DNA of 64,000 nt from Kalaharituber pfeilii (lineage: Eukaryota; Ascomycota; Pezizomycetes; Pezizales; Pezizaceae), in NCBI GenBank assembly GCA_015179045.1, contig WHUZ01000065.1, positions 186,001 to 250,000 on the forward strand, in the 5' to 3' direction. Made by a program: the position numbers and the translations under genes. Below are positions 1 through 10,948 of this stretch, piece by piece (position 1 is the first letter of the stretch; every line of letters begins with the position of its first letter). The notes under the pieces were generated by a model that had not been told where the DNA came from, made no database searches, and worked only from the letters and a program-made list of their open reading frames with translations.

Positions 1-370
1 AAACACCAGTGAAGATACGGTTATCAGGCAAATGGCACCACTCGTGCCTGTATGACTGGGACAGAACTACAAAGGTGGACGGAAAGGGGAAGGAGAGGGA
101 TGTGGAGGAGATGGACATGACTGCTTGATTGTCTGGGGGGATATTTGGGTATTCGTGCTTGATTGTTCTCATGGGACATTGGGCTCTCGCTTTGTGTTTC
201 CTCCGCATCACCGAAGTAGTGGTATCTTTGTGTCTTTTTACAAGGGGTCGAATGTGTAGGTAGTTGCACAGGTGCCTGTCTCCGGGCCATAAGGACTTCG
301 GTCCAGGGACCCTGCCATGGCGAACAGCTGCAAGTGGGGTTACGTGAAATAAAAAAAAAAAAAAAAAAAA
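1..370 (+). mobile_element. LINE-derived 3' fragment with type I tail (ORF1 C-terminus, 3'UTR, poly(A))
   Basis: This segment is collinear with 30840-31213 and, reversed, with 51279-51655. It starts in the last codons of the ORF1-like protein, passes its stop codon near 128, runs through the same 3'UTR and ends in the type I hairpin (about 315-350) followed by about 20 A. The 5' end lies outside the window, so its length and left target duplication cannot be judged. It appears to interrupt the coding region that resumes at about 378. Confidence 0.8.
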
Positions 371-377
371 TCTTCGT

Positions 378-1208
378 CAACCCCGTCATCGACTGCAACA
401 TCGAGTTCTACGAGGAAAAGGGCCTATACTCAAACACTTGATGCACCTCAACTGTCATTAGAAGAGTCAAGAAGAGCAAAAATTCGATGGAAAGAGGTTT
501 GTCTTCCCCAAGCTTTGCATGGTCATTAGCTAAACTATTGCACAGGGTGAAAATTCGGAAGTGCAGGCATCATCAGAAGCAACGACACAGCCCAACAATT
601 CAGCTAGTGATATGCAACACAACCAACTTTCAGTGAAAGTAAGAGTGACTTCGAGGGTCCATAATAATCGGAATTCCAGAAGCATAGCAAGGTTTCAGGG
701 CGATGAACGAGCCGTCGTGGAAGAAGCCGCAAGGCTGATTAAACTCCACACCCTCTTCAAGGATCCGCTCCCAGACCTCGCCCATACGGCTATGATAATA
801 GAGCAGCTGTGGGAGGAGGCGCAAAGCAACACAGGGGTAAAGATGGACAAAGATGACAAGATCGAAGGCTATGTCAGCTCCCTCTTACTCTTGAAATTCG
901 AAGTGGACACTAACGGACCTTCGGTGTCTGGCTGCAGCTTCGGTCAATCCAATCACGGACACGGTCGTATCTTCTACATGAAATCAAAAAAAATATCGAC
1001 ATCCTATATGGCTTTGCGGACAAGCCTTCAACGTTCATACGCGTTCATGTACGGCGGCTCATGGAAGGTGACTGTAACGTCGACGGGGGGTCTTGGGCGG
1101 AGGTCTTGCCAAGGGGTACGGTCAGCTTGGGTATCGGCGGCGGTTCGGCGGCTATGGGTCGAGGACTACGGCGGCGGCGGCTCGGCGGCTAGGGATCACG
1201 GACTATAG
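378..1208 (+). CDS. Unrecognised protein gene, 5' end cut by a LINE tail; two exons inferred
   Basis: Reading frame is open from just after the poly(A) at 371 to about 497. A plausible 49-nt intron follows (about 498-546: GTTTGT donor, CTAAAC branch point, CACAG acceptor), and the frame continues in phase to the stop at 1206-1208. The second exon holds a helical stretch with the words KDPLPD and EQLWEEA, which weakly recalls fungal DUF6532-type domains; I cannot confirm that. The last third (after about 920) is Gly/Arg-rich and may be intron or read-through rather than protein. No start codon is visible because the insertion removed or displaced the first exon. This is probably a gene relic or a domain carried by a transposon. 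Confidence 0.35.
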
Positions 1209-1599
1209 CAAGGGCAGCGGCGGAGGAGTAGGAGAAACCAGACGGGTCTATTGATTAACAAGACAACGGACAAGGAGAAGAAGAGCTATCTACAGAGGCG
1301 GGCTTGGGGCCCTTATATGCTGGGGAATTGACATAGAAAGGGAATACAGGACTATAACGATATGAGAAAGAGAATCCGGAATGCAAGAGCGGCAATAGTG
1401 ATGCTAATATTGGAAGGCATATCAATGAGCTGTCAGAGGGCTAATCAACCGGAGCGGGACGGCTTGTCAAGCCTTTCCGAGTCGGCTATTAGTAATGTCT
1501 CACCTTCCGGCTTGGCACGTCGGCTCGGCTTGACTTGTCGGCTGCGGAAAAGGATGATATCGATGCGTGCGTAGGTGGGCTGTGACAAAGTTCGTGATA

Positions 1600-2000
1600 A
1601 AATATGCTATCAGAATATTATATTGAACTTTAATAATGCAATTAAGAAATAAGAACTTTATTTAATCCATTTTAATATTGTAGTTCTATGTAATATTCTC
1701 GTATTATGAACTTGAAATAAAATATGCGACTAGAATATAAAGAATATAATTAGAATATATATAAAATATGCAACTAGATATATATAATATATGCGATAAG
1801 ATACTAGCTAGTAAAATATGTATTCGGACAGGGGTACTCGTGCACATTATGCGCTATGTCCGAATACATATTTTACTGGCTAGTATATTGTATTATATTT
1901 TACTATGCAACTACATTGAAGTTCAAAGGCCACATATTTCATTAGAATCAATGCCTTATTGCATTGAAATGTCATAATATGTAATATTATGAATAGACTG
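1600..2000. other. AT-rich gene-free tract
   Basis: Strongly AT-rich DNA built of recurring words such as AATATGC and TAGAATATA, with a long foldback in its middle (separate entry). I see no supported gene. Confidence 0.5.
1801..1886. repeat. 30-bp inverted repeat (foldback) with 26-nt loop
   Basis: The arm at 1801-1830 (ATACTAGCTAGTAAAATATG...) is complementary to 1857-1886 with one mismatch. The loop is GC-richer than the AT-rich surroundings. No flanking duplication was recognised, so it could be a small snap-back element or a structural feature. Confidence 0.8.
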
Positions 2001-2229
2001 AATAAAATAGTATTAGTTGATCATCCGAAACTTGAACAGGGGAAATCTCAGTGGCGTCATGAAAACAGGGTAAAAAAAAAGGTTTTCTGGAAAAAAAAAG
2101 GTTTTCTCTACAATTTTGTCTAGGTACTGTACTTTCGGGGTGCTGCCAAAACATGTAGTCTGAAACCCGTTTGCTCACAACCGCGACAACCTCCGACGCC
2201 GAATCAGACAACTCCGACTCCGCTCAGCC

Positions 2230-3479
2230 AGCCTAAATCGGGAATTTTATAGCTGTTAGAGGGCTCATGCTGGGGGCAGCCCCGGATTTACAGGGGTCAG
2301 ATAGGCCACAACTATTTGACGGTTCTGACTCGGTTAAGCCACTCCCGCCGCACCATCACCTCCGAGAATTGGGAGATAAAACATCAACAACTGCCTATTA
2401 AGCTGTACCATACTATTTAAGGGCATGAAGATTGTCCCATCCAGCCCTCGTGACAGATCCCATTCCAATCCTGGTATTGCCAGCCTTGCAACTGCTCCAC
2501 CGAGCTCCATTGAGCATCTGCCGGTGATCCGACTAGCGTGTTGATGCCAGCGTTGAGCCTACCCCTGTCGTACCTTGGCAAGTGTATGCCTCCCCTTTGA
2601 ACTGTCCTCATTTGCATTGAACGTAGATACGGGGAGGATGCCAAGGTGCCCAGCTACCCATACACTGTCTACGATGACATCCATCAATAAATAGTCCCTA
2701 TGAACGCACTTCATTACATATGATAATTATTTTGTTTGTCCGTTTTCATTGCTCGCTTGCGACCCCATGTTGCGCTTTGCAATGCACAAATGTATGAAGC
2801 AGATGAATTTCACGATAAGTACTAGTATATGTGCTATGCCTGAAAACAAAACAAGGCTCCAATAAATGGTCATTGTCCCACGTTGGCAGATGTCGAATCT
2901 AATTTCCTGTAACGTAATTTGCGAGGAAATACAAAATTTTTATGAGAATGTTAGATACACCTTAACTGCTGGAAATGGTAACCATAGGATACCATAATCT
3001 TCCTATTTTGGGTAGGAGACTAACTAGGATACCCATGACAGTACCGTAGGGATTAGACTAAGTATGATAGCAATCCGTACAGTAAATGGTCGCTTGTACA
3101 ACACCTAGTTCCCGCTATTCTTCATTTGTTTCCCCCCTTTTTTCCATTAGTTATACGAAATCAACGTTCTCATTATGTAGCTCCTATGTACGCGATTATT
3201 GGACGCTCCTTGAAGGCTGCGTGCAGGCTGAGTTAGGTATGAATTCCTAAATTAGTGCATGGATACTTGTATCGAAGTGCAGATGGTCCGTTGCCCTTCC
3301 CACAGAATTAGCCACTCATGCCGGGATTCGGCTGTAACTTGAAACAGGGAGCCTCACATATGGCTGGCAAGGGTCAGACAACTAGATCTAAAAGGTTAGG
3401 CGGTAGATGAGCAGTGCGGGGAAAACGGCAATGATGATATGGAGCATCGGAGCATAGTACAGCAGGGTGGAGGGCCATA
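2230..3479. other. Gene-free stretch
   Basis: Only short open frames without recognisable motifs or splice architecture. No repeat identified beyond short A/T runs. Confidence 0.4.
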
Positions 3480-3967
3480 CAGTTACACCTTGCTATACCG
3501 GACGATCAAAATCAAGCTCTTTCTGTCCGGGTTAACCTAGCGTCCGGTATAACAAATTTTGCGGGGTGCCCGCCAGGGGGTACAGAACTTAGTAAGCCGA
3601 TTGAAAGTTACCATATGTCCGGAGACTGGTGTTCCAGGGGGTATCCTCTTCTTGATCTCCTCAGATATTACAGAACTTCAAACAATGAATTCAACATATA
3701 GAGAACACTTCAAAACTACCACTATAACACACGGAAGGTACAAAAAGCAGTCTCATGATTTTGGCCTTCGTCCAGTTCAGCTAATGAGTTGAAATGTACT
3801 TTGAATTTAAAAGCTTATAATTTTGTTGTCCGGTCCGGTTTAACTGGGCGTCCGGTATAGCTAATTTTTTTTGTATGTAAAGATATTAAAGGGAAAAAAA
3901 AAAAAAAAAAAAAAATTGTAAATTGCAAAAACCGTCAAGGGTCGTTCGGTATAGCAAGGTAAAACTG
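3480..3967. mobile_element. 488-bp mariner/pogo-type MITE with TA target duplication
   Basis: Both ends carry matching terminal inverted repeats: the left end reads CAGTTACACCTTGCTATACC and the right end, reversed, reads CAGTTTTACCTTGCTATACC. Each is followed by a diverged GGACGA/GAACGA and bounded by TA (3478-3479 and 3968-3969). Two direct copies of a related motif of about 37 bp (CCGG...TTAAC...GCGTCCGGTATA) lie inside at about 3522-3558 and 3827-3873, and there is an internal poly(A) run near 3896-3915. No transposase is encoded. Confidence 0.75.
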
Positions 3968-4479
3968 TACAAACTTGCACTACCTTTTTTTGGTCGCATA
4001 ATGGAGTGTGCTAGCTGGCTTTACGTAGAACCCCACTGTACAGTATAAATTTGGATTTCGCCGCAGCCTATTCGGAATTCTAAACTTAAGCTTACATCCT
4101 CAAGGGCGTAATAATGATTTATTGCCATGTATATCGTAACCTTCATTTACCCCGGCAATACATCTCCATCACCCTGACTACTTCTATGGCGAAAAGAAAT
4201 GAGCGGCATCATTGGCAACAGTATAAAAATGAAAAACAGCGACTGTAAGTTCACTAGCCGCAGTCGTTTCTACCCTTCTCATTTGGAGTAGCATGTATCA
4301 AGAATTAAATATATGGATGACACTCGCTGAGCGCACTGGCATATGCCCATCCGTTGGAAGATAGCTGACCATTTCATACATTTACATTGAAGAAGGTTAC
4401 ACCTTAGAGCAATTGCAAGATCATTTCAGAAATGTGGATGCAACGTTTACTCCCAGGTTGAGCTTATCTCACTCTGCTT

Positions 4480-4518
4480 ACCCCGCCATAGCCTAACAGG
4501 CGGCATGCGAGTAATGAA

Positions 4519-4549
<31 letters not shown>
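4480..4549 (+). mobile_element. Type II LINE-tail micro-insertion (70 bp)
   Basis: A CCCGCCATAGCC...GGCGGCATGCGAG hairpin followed by TAATGAAAT and about 29 A. It is flanked by the 11-bp direct repeat TCACTCTGCTT (4469-4479 and 4550-4560), and lies in the second intron of Clr5 copy A. A second, reversed and truncated tail fragment follows at about 4567-4600. Confidence 0.85.
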
Positions 4550-4552
<3 letters not shown>

Positions 4553-4798
4553 CTCTGCTTGCGACTTTTTTTTTTTTAATCATTACTCGTATGCCACTGT
4601 GCTTAGTTATGAGCATGTAACATGTCAGCTGATCTAGTACTACAAGCACACGTGCTTTTAAGATCCCTTTGAAGACATGTGTTTCCAAAAGTACAAGCGA
4701 AGCTAGTGTCAGAAAACGTACCAGACCAATGGACTCCTCAACACTGCATAATGACGCAAATGTAACTTATGCCGCTTCCCTTCGCAATCCCTACTTTT

Positions 4799-5328
4799 AC
4801 AGTCTACCCTTGCTATAACGAAAACCAAAAATCTGGCATTTTTTTTCGTTATAGCAAAATTTCGTTATAGAATATTTGTAGCAAGATTAGTCATGTCCTT
4901 GGCAGCGGAATTTAGATGCCCGAGTACCTAAGGAATTTATGGCAACAGATTTTAACTCTGTGATTTCCTCCTTATAGAAAATAACCGGAGTAGGAAAAAA
5001 TGAGAGTACAAAATTGAGAGTACAGAAGTATTGATCAGGTACTATGCAGATGCAAAAATCAATCTTGTTGAAGCAAAATTACTTACAAAGCCGAACCTCA
5101 GGTTAGAAAAGCAGCAACTATGCAAAAAGAAGACTGGAGCTGCAAAAACAAAAAGAAACCCTAGACGCAGTTCGAAAGCATTTCACAATGAAGCTGGTAC
5201 AATCCAAGCACACCCTTTTTGGAGGAATTGGGCCAAAACTAATTAGTCTAGAGAGTGTCTAGTTGTGCAATTGGGTGGTTCTTAATTAGTCATGCATTCC
5301 ACTAGCCATTTTTCGTTATAGCAAGAAT
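4799..5328. mobile_element. Degraded mariner/pogo-type element
   Basis: The left end (TA, then CAGTCTACCCTTGCTATAAC) resembles the MITE at 3480. A degraded right end with CGTTATAGCAAG lies near 5309-5325. An internal frame at 5031-5246 encodes a Lys/Arg-rich peptide (KQQLCKKKTGAAKTKR) that could be the basic C-terminus of a pogo-like transposase; this is a guess. The right boundary and its TA are not clean. Confidence 0.4.
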
Positions 5329-6744
5329 TATTTGTGTGCCTATACCTCTCCAAGATGTGTACAATCTGGCCATCTTCAATGAAGATTTGGCCTTACAGGA
5401 GGCTGTTGTTTTAATTCCGGAAGTGCGCCGGATCCTGGTAATGCGCCGAATCCCGGTCAGTGACGACGTTACATGACTTCTGATAGACCACTTAGGGCGA
5501 TGGATCAATCTCTGCAACTGCTTGGAAACGACGCATATGTCTATGGCCATTACATCAGTGAAGCGGGGTTTGACTTTCGCACGGATTTGACGAGTTGTTA
5601 ATTAACACTGAGCCCTTGAACCGTATTAAAGCATTTATTCATTGACTCGATCCTTCCGCCTTGGAAAACCAAAAGACGCTATTGCACACGAAAGAACAAC
5701 TCAGGGTTATTATTTGGCTTCGCTGGAGAGTATTTATTCATTTTTCTTTGACATGCGGGATGCACATCAGTTCCCCGGTCCCATTGGCCTCATGATTCTT
5801 ATTTATTGTGTGCGATGGATAAGATTGCACACTCCGGTTTAATAAGCACGAGTCCCTTAAATTGTAATTTCTCAAAGCTATGTTTAAAATGGGGGGCGAG
5901 TTCGGGAAAACTAGGAAAGCAGCATTACTAAATCTGAACTGGGATGGACACATCTTGAACAGCAGATCCTACTGTAGCAGAAATTCATTCTTCAGCGATC
6001 TTGGAGTTTCCCCTTCAACAGTCCGGCAGGGAAGTTGCAGCCTCTAATTCTTACCGGGGCCTGGTGCAATGCGGAGAAGAAATCCTATATGAAGTCTGTG
6101 TTACGCAGCCACAGTAAGTTCTGCATGACTAGGCACTTTTATGGGAATGGGGGTTCAAAATCACACTCGCAAAGAATCCCACCCTCAGAACACTGGTGCC
6201 AGTGCTGTATGGATGAAATTGGCCATGGAGAACTTTGCTGCCGCAAATTCGGTCCATGCTGGAAGGTTTCTGGGAGTTATCGGCAGCAACTCAGTGATCT
6301 GAGCTGAGTCCGGGGAGAAATCCAACTGATTCTCCATTTGAGTATGAGACAAAGCACGCATTCTATTCAGGTTTCATGTCGCTTTTGCTAATGGTTTTTT
6401 TTTACTTCGAATTTCTGCATTGTTGCAGCTCATATTACTGCCTCTTTCCGCCTCTCTTCTTCCTACAAGTTATGCTTCTGTTCCCTGCCATGAGCCGCTA
6501 GCCTGCATGAGGGTTAAAAAAGAAAAAAAAGAAAGCGCACTAAGAAATTGCTATGATAGATTTGTGCTGCTTCTGTCTCGTTTTCTTTCCTTCTTCAAGA
6601 GATGCTTGTGCAAGACTTCATTGAAAACGCGGTATGATTGGCTTTTCAGGTGATGAAGAAAGTGGAAGTAACTCCGTTCCAGGAACGATTGCAGATTCAG
6701 ATTTCAGTTCATTATTGCTCTTTCTTCAGTTGACTATCGTTATG

Positions 6745-7114
6745 CAATAGAATCTCGATATAAGAATGTCACCGGGCGGGGTAGGGGGGGGGGGATATTC
6801 TTTCATCAAATATATTCTTATATAGAACTAAGTACAGGAAAGGATGTAGGAGATACGGGAAAGGTGCGTAATATAAAGAGGTGCAAAACAGGCTCAAGGA
6901 AGTACAGGAAACAGAGAACTAAAGAGAATAAGGTCCGGAAAAGTGCTAAGAGGAATTGAGGAAGGTTGTTGGTTGCCGTAACTTTACAGGTGGGCCAGTG
7001 CGGGGGTATTTCTTATCGATAAGCTTACTCTAATAGGCCTAGTCTCCGCTCAATATACGAATATTCATGGTGAGTAATTCTTATGTCGGACATGCTAGTA
7101 TCGAGAGTCTACTG
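6745..7114. mobile_element. Tc1/mariner-like MITE, about 370 bp, diverged ends
   Basis: The left end reads CAATAGAATCTCGATATAAG and the right end, reversed, reads CAGTAGACTCTCGATACTAG, with ATGTC shared further in. TA follows the right end (7115-7116); the left flank is TG instead of TA, suggesting decay. It has no coding capacity and contains a G run near 6787. Confidence 0.45.
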
Positions 7115-7335
7115 TACAAGCTCCTCGAGGGGATAATTGTTGATGTCGTATGTTGAACTTAGCTCCCTTGACTGCGGTCATTATGCTCATAGGTGCCCTA
7201 TGCACCACAATTGTGGACACGCCGGAATGGCTTAGTGGTATTCTTCTATAGCAGCGACTGGAGCGTATAAGGTGTGAAGTATGCGGAGACATGGCTTCAT
7301 TTGTGACCTATATTGTATTAGAAGGTGAAATTGAA

Positions 7336-7413
7336 CAAATGCCCTGCCATAGCGAATAGCGATAAGCGGGGTTACGTGATATCTTAATTTAATTAAAAAA
7401 AACAAAAAAAAAA
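7336..7413 (+). mobile_element. Possible type I LINE-tail copy, diverged
   Basis: The sequence GCCCTGCCATAGCGAATAGC followed by AAGCGGGGTTACGTGA matches the type I terminal hairpin with several substitutions, then an A-rich tail with interruptions. A target duplication is not convincing (only ACAA shared), so boundaries are approximate. Confidence 0.55.
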
Positions 7414-7439
7414 AACAAGTATTGATAAACAATTAAACT

Positions 7440-8236
7440 GAGTAACGAAGAGTATCTATGGTCTGCCTAACTTAAAACCCTGAAAAAAGTCCTCTATAAC
7501 TTTTTGTTTTTCCTATAGAATAACTTGGTTAGGTCTTCTGTCGACGTTCCCCTACTAGGTCCCACAGGGTTAACGATAGGAGTAGATGTATATAACGTTC
7601 GGCACCTTGGCACTTATCCCCACTCCCGAAATTTCCTGTTTTTAGCAGAAAATTACTTTAGGATATGTCTTCAACATGTGCTTGTATTTAGTATAGACTA
7701 AATTGGCTGGCTTAATTCCAAATTGAAGGGAAAGTTTGAAAAGGCTATATTTTAGCATCTACGATTGTGCCACTTCTCCACCCTGCGGATCAACTCCCTC
7801 CACCGTATTACTGCAATATGTTATTGAAAGCAGGGGAATATACACATCTTCATAAATACATTCCGAATTCTGTTGTTACTTTATTAGTTGCCTCAACCGC
7901 GTCAATATCCAACTCCCATTCCGGCAACTCGATTCTGACCCAGCTAACTCAGGAGTCAGAATTGAGTTCTATCCTTATGTTTAGAGGATCGCGCCTTCGC
8001 CTTCAGACACCTCCACTAGCTCCAGTGCCGCAGAGGTCAACTCTACAGGGTCCCGAGCACCTCGTTCAACCCCCGCCCAACATCATGCACAAGGGCTCTT
8101 TATCCACGCCTAGTCCATGGGTCGGCGGATTTCCATGTCTACTGCAATGACTCAAAAAACCTTGATCTATAGATTAGTCTTCTCAATTAGGCTTGGTTTA
8201 ATGAGAATTGAGATCTGGCAGGAGGGCACTAAAACT
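7440..8236. other. Gene-free stretch
   Basis: Contains a 127-codon open frame at 7767-8150 without recognisable domain or splice context. I would not call it a gene. No repeat recognised. Confidence 0.35.
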
Positions 8237-8238
8237 AC

Positions 8239-8955
8239 TTTTTTTTTTTTTTTTTTTTTTTTTCACGTAACCCCGCATACAGGCTATCAGCCTATGGCAG
8301 GGACCCATATACCCGGGCCAGGTTTGGAACACCTAACTACGGAATCTACATGCACATCTTGAGCACTCAATGCTCTCCGTCCCCGGCTACCCCAGATCGA
8401 GGCAGGCAAACCAGTACTCGACCGGGTCGCCCTCCACACCTTCTTGCTTCCACCCTTTCTCCTCTAGGTCCTCCCAGGACTGCCAGGTGACATGCGCCCC
8501 ATCTTTGTCCTTTCTCTGGGGTCGCTCCAGTTCGGTGCACCTGAACACCACATGCTCAGCACTCCATGCCTCACCACATGTACATTGTACCTCCTCGCCA
8601 CTGACCATCCTCCTCCACATAGCTCCGCCTTTTCCAGTCCGCAGCCATGTGTAATTTGTGAGTGCTCTCCTGCCCCACTTCACGAATTTGCCCTTCCCAA
8701 ACCCTGCACGCTCCCTCTCCTCTTTTCTTTTTCGAACTAACTCTTGACGCAGCCCACCCTCAGTGGCCTGCCCATCATACCTCATGCACTTGGCCCCCTC
8801 TTTGGCCAACTCATCTGCCTTCTCATTGCCTTCTATCCCTACGTGGGCCTTGACCCATGCCAGCTTCACTGCATCCGCCTCCCTTAGCCTTTGCCGCCTC
8901 TCTGCAATCAGATCTATCACCCGTGCTAGGTCTGTGTAACGGCGGACGTGGTCTG
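8239..8955 (-). mobile_element. 5'-truncated LINE with RNase H domain and type I tail
   Basis: On the minus strand, translation from about 8950 to the stop at 8387 gives the C-terminal half of an RNase H domain (WVKAHVGIEGNEKADELAKE, with the family's His and Asp). A LINE C-terminal tail with a CxC...H...C cluster follows (CTCGEAWSAEH). The 3'UTR ends in the type I hairpin and poly(A), seen as T's at 8239-8263. RT is absent, consistent with truncated reverse transcription. The 5' junction lies in CAG-rich sequence at about 8950-9080 and is not sharp. Confidence 0.75.
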
Positions 8956-9414
8956 GGGCCCGTGGATGACGGCGATCTACGGAGCGCAGGCAGGAGGCGG
9001 CAGGCGGCAGTTCAGCAGTTCGCGGGTTCAACGGTTCACAGCGGTACAGCAGTTCAGCGGATCGGCACAGCAGGTAACCACTCTACTTAGTAGAAACTAA
9101 ATACAAGAGGTTGCGTAAAGAGAAAAAGGAAAGGAGAACACACAGCCATGAACACCACTTATATACACTTTCGAGACTGCAATACGCACTCAGGTCACAT
9201 CCCTTTTACCCATATATATTGTACCGACATCCTGAAATGCTTGTCAGAGGTCATCTTTTAGCGTGAAGCTATTTACCCGGCTCGCTATACAATATCCCGT
9301 TACAATCTGCAGTCCTTGCCTTGCCAGTTTTTCCTGCTTTCTGGACTGCACTGAGGGCATTCGCTATATACCCAGAGAATAAGCCCGACACGAAATTGGG
9401 AAGAGAGGGAGAAG

Positions 9415-10101
9415 ATTAGAGTAGCCATAGACCGAGCCCTGTCCAAGACGAAGTCGAGATCCGCACCAGGTCCGGACGGGATCCAATACGGAATACTAAA
9501 GGCGATAAGGGGGACGGGACTATGGGAAGCGGTGAGAGAACAGATAGTGGAGTATGCCAGCGGCAGACAGGATCTAGCAAGGGGCTTCGAAGTGGTCATG
9601 ACGCTAAAGAAAGGAAGACCGAGACATGAACCGGGCAGCTGGAGACCCATAACCCTCCTCAATACGGTAGCGAAACTAGGACAGAAGGTAGTAGCCGACA
9701 GACTACAGGAAGAAGACCAACTGTTCCACCCCTCCCAGATGGGGGGGAGACCCCTAAGGGGCGCGGAGGACATACAAAGACAGATTCTGAAAGAAATAGA
9801 CCATAGAGCAGAGAGAGGGGAGTGGGTTGCGGTGGTTGGGGAAGATATCCAATCGGCCTTCAATCATGTACGCAGGAAGAGAGTGGTACAGCGCCTACAG
9901 GGAATAAACCAGAACCTAGCCGCCTTCGTCCAGAACTTCCTCCAACTATGCGACTTCAGGATATCGTGGGACGGACAGGTAAGGGCAAGGGGGGGGATGA
10001 CAGACGGCGCCCCACAGGGGTCCCCGATTTCCCCGGTTTTATTCCTAATCGCAATAGCCCCCGCCGCCACGAAAATGAGCAAACGGATCTTATATCGATG
10101 A
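9415..10101 (+). pseudogene. Reverse transcriptase fragment (LINE), frameshifted before the YIDD box
   Basis: The frame covers RT fingers and part of the palm: GRPRHEPGSWRPITLLNTVA, then DIQSAFNHVRR with the catalytic Asp, then GAPQGSPISPVLFL. It ends at 10101 in a stop. The expected YIDDFHSVL is present at 10091 in the +1 frame, so a small indel at about 10060-10090 destroyed the enzyme independently of the insertions downstream. Confidence 0.85.
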
Positions 10102-10146
10102 CTTCCACAGCGTTCTGTCACACAGGACACTGTCCGGGCTTCAGAG

Positions 10147-10148
<2 letters not shown>

Positions 10149-10179
<31 letters not shown>

Positions 10180-10763
10180 TCAATACTCGCTTGCCGCCCT
10201 AAGGGCTATGGCGAGGGTTTTTATTAAAAAACTCCAAAAAGAACGAAAGAAGTAAGCAACTTTAAATACATGATGCCCGCGGTTTACATAGTGTTGCGGG
10301 GGGAGCGGCCAGTCCGTCTCATCTCCTTCCTCATCTCCGTCCCCTATCCGCCTCGTACTGGCTCACTTTCAACCATCTTCCTCCGAGTCACACCTTGTCG
10401 ATGTCCTGTTGGTCTTCCAGATAAACCACTATGGAGCTCGTCTTCTTCCCCTCTCCAACTAGTAGGTCCTTCTTTCTCAACCAACGGATCCCAACCACCT
10501 TCTTCAGGTCCTTGTTGTCTGCAACCAGCCTCGTTGTACGTTCCCCAGATCCTTCCTCAATGCTACCCCATGGACAACGATTCCAGTCTTGACAGAGGTC
10601 TTGGTGGTGGCACGGTGTCGCCGGAACGCTTCTTGCTGGGTCGGAAGCTTCCGTCTTGGCTTGGGTGGCGACGGTGGTGGTGTGTTCGGTGATGATGGTG
10701 CCGGCACCAGTGGCGGCGATGGCTGTGGTGCCGGTGCGGGTGACGGCGGTGCGGGTGGTGGTG
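10149..10763 (-). mobile_element. Inserted ORF1-containing retroelement fragment with type II tail
   Basis: It is bounded by a 14-bp direct repeat CGGGCTTCAGAGGG (10135-10148 and 10764-10777). The left side begins with about 28 T, then the reversed type II hairpin. Minus-strand translation near 10500-10590 gives GIVVHGVALRKDLGNV, homologous to the C-terminal part of the ORF1-like protein at 30043-30975. It interrupts the host LINE directly after its YIDD region. Confidence 0.85.
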
Positions 10764-10948
10764 CGGGCTTCAGAGGGAGATTAGGGAACATCGAGCCAAG
10801 GTGGAGACAGAAACCAGGGAGGAGGGCTTCTACCTGGACCCGAAGAAAGCAGAAACCCTTATCGTCGGTAAGAAGGGCCCAAACTACCGCCTCCTAGGAC
10901 TCACCATCGACTGGGAGCTGAAATACAACGAGCACCACAAGAAGAGGC

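Larger units (their letters stand above)
4186..6307 (+). pseudogene. Clr5-family gene copy A, degraded and interrupted
   Basis: The start codon at 4186 opens the first Clr5 exon (W..YKNE-like). The second exon resumes near 4384 (YIEEGYTLEQLQDHF), and a degraded third exon follows near 4650. The middle of the gene is replaced or interrupted by a type II tail (4480-4549) and a mariner-like remnant (about 4797-5328). C-terminal parts reappear at about 5730-5820 (FPGP segment) and 6110-6260, where the family's Cys/His cluster HWCQCCMDE...KFGPC is legible. Several frame breaks make this a pseudogene. Copies D (38696-40883) and E (46555-48645) give the template for recognising it. Confidence 0.7.

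Noticed and set aside
8957..9080. CAG/GTTCAGCAG-rich repeat as a microsatellite expansion
   Set aside because: Short and imperfect; probably the 5' junction or low-complexity part of the truncated LINE region.
9300..9863. 187-residue minus-strand frame
   Set aside because: Antisense to the LINE reverse transcriptase frame, which has recognisable motifs.
10504..10791. Proline-rich 95-residue minus-strand frame
   Set aside because: Its C-terminal part is the ORF1-like fragment and its N-terminal part is low-complexity linker plus host LINE sequence across the insertion junction.
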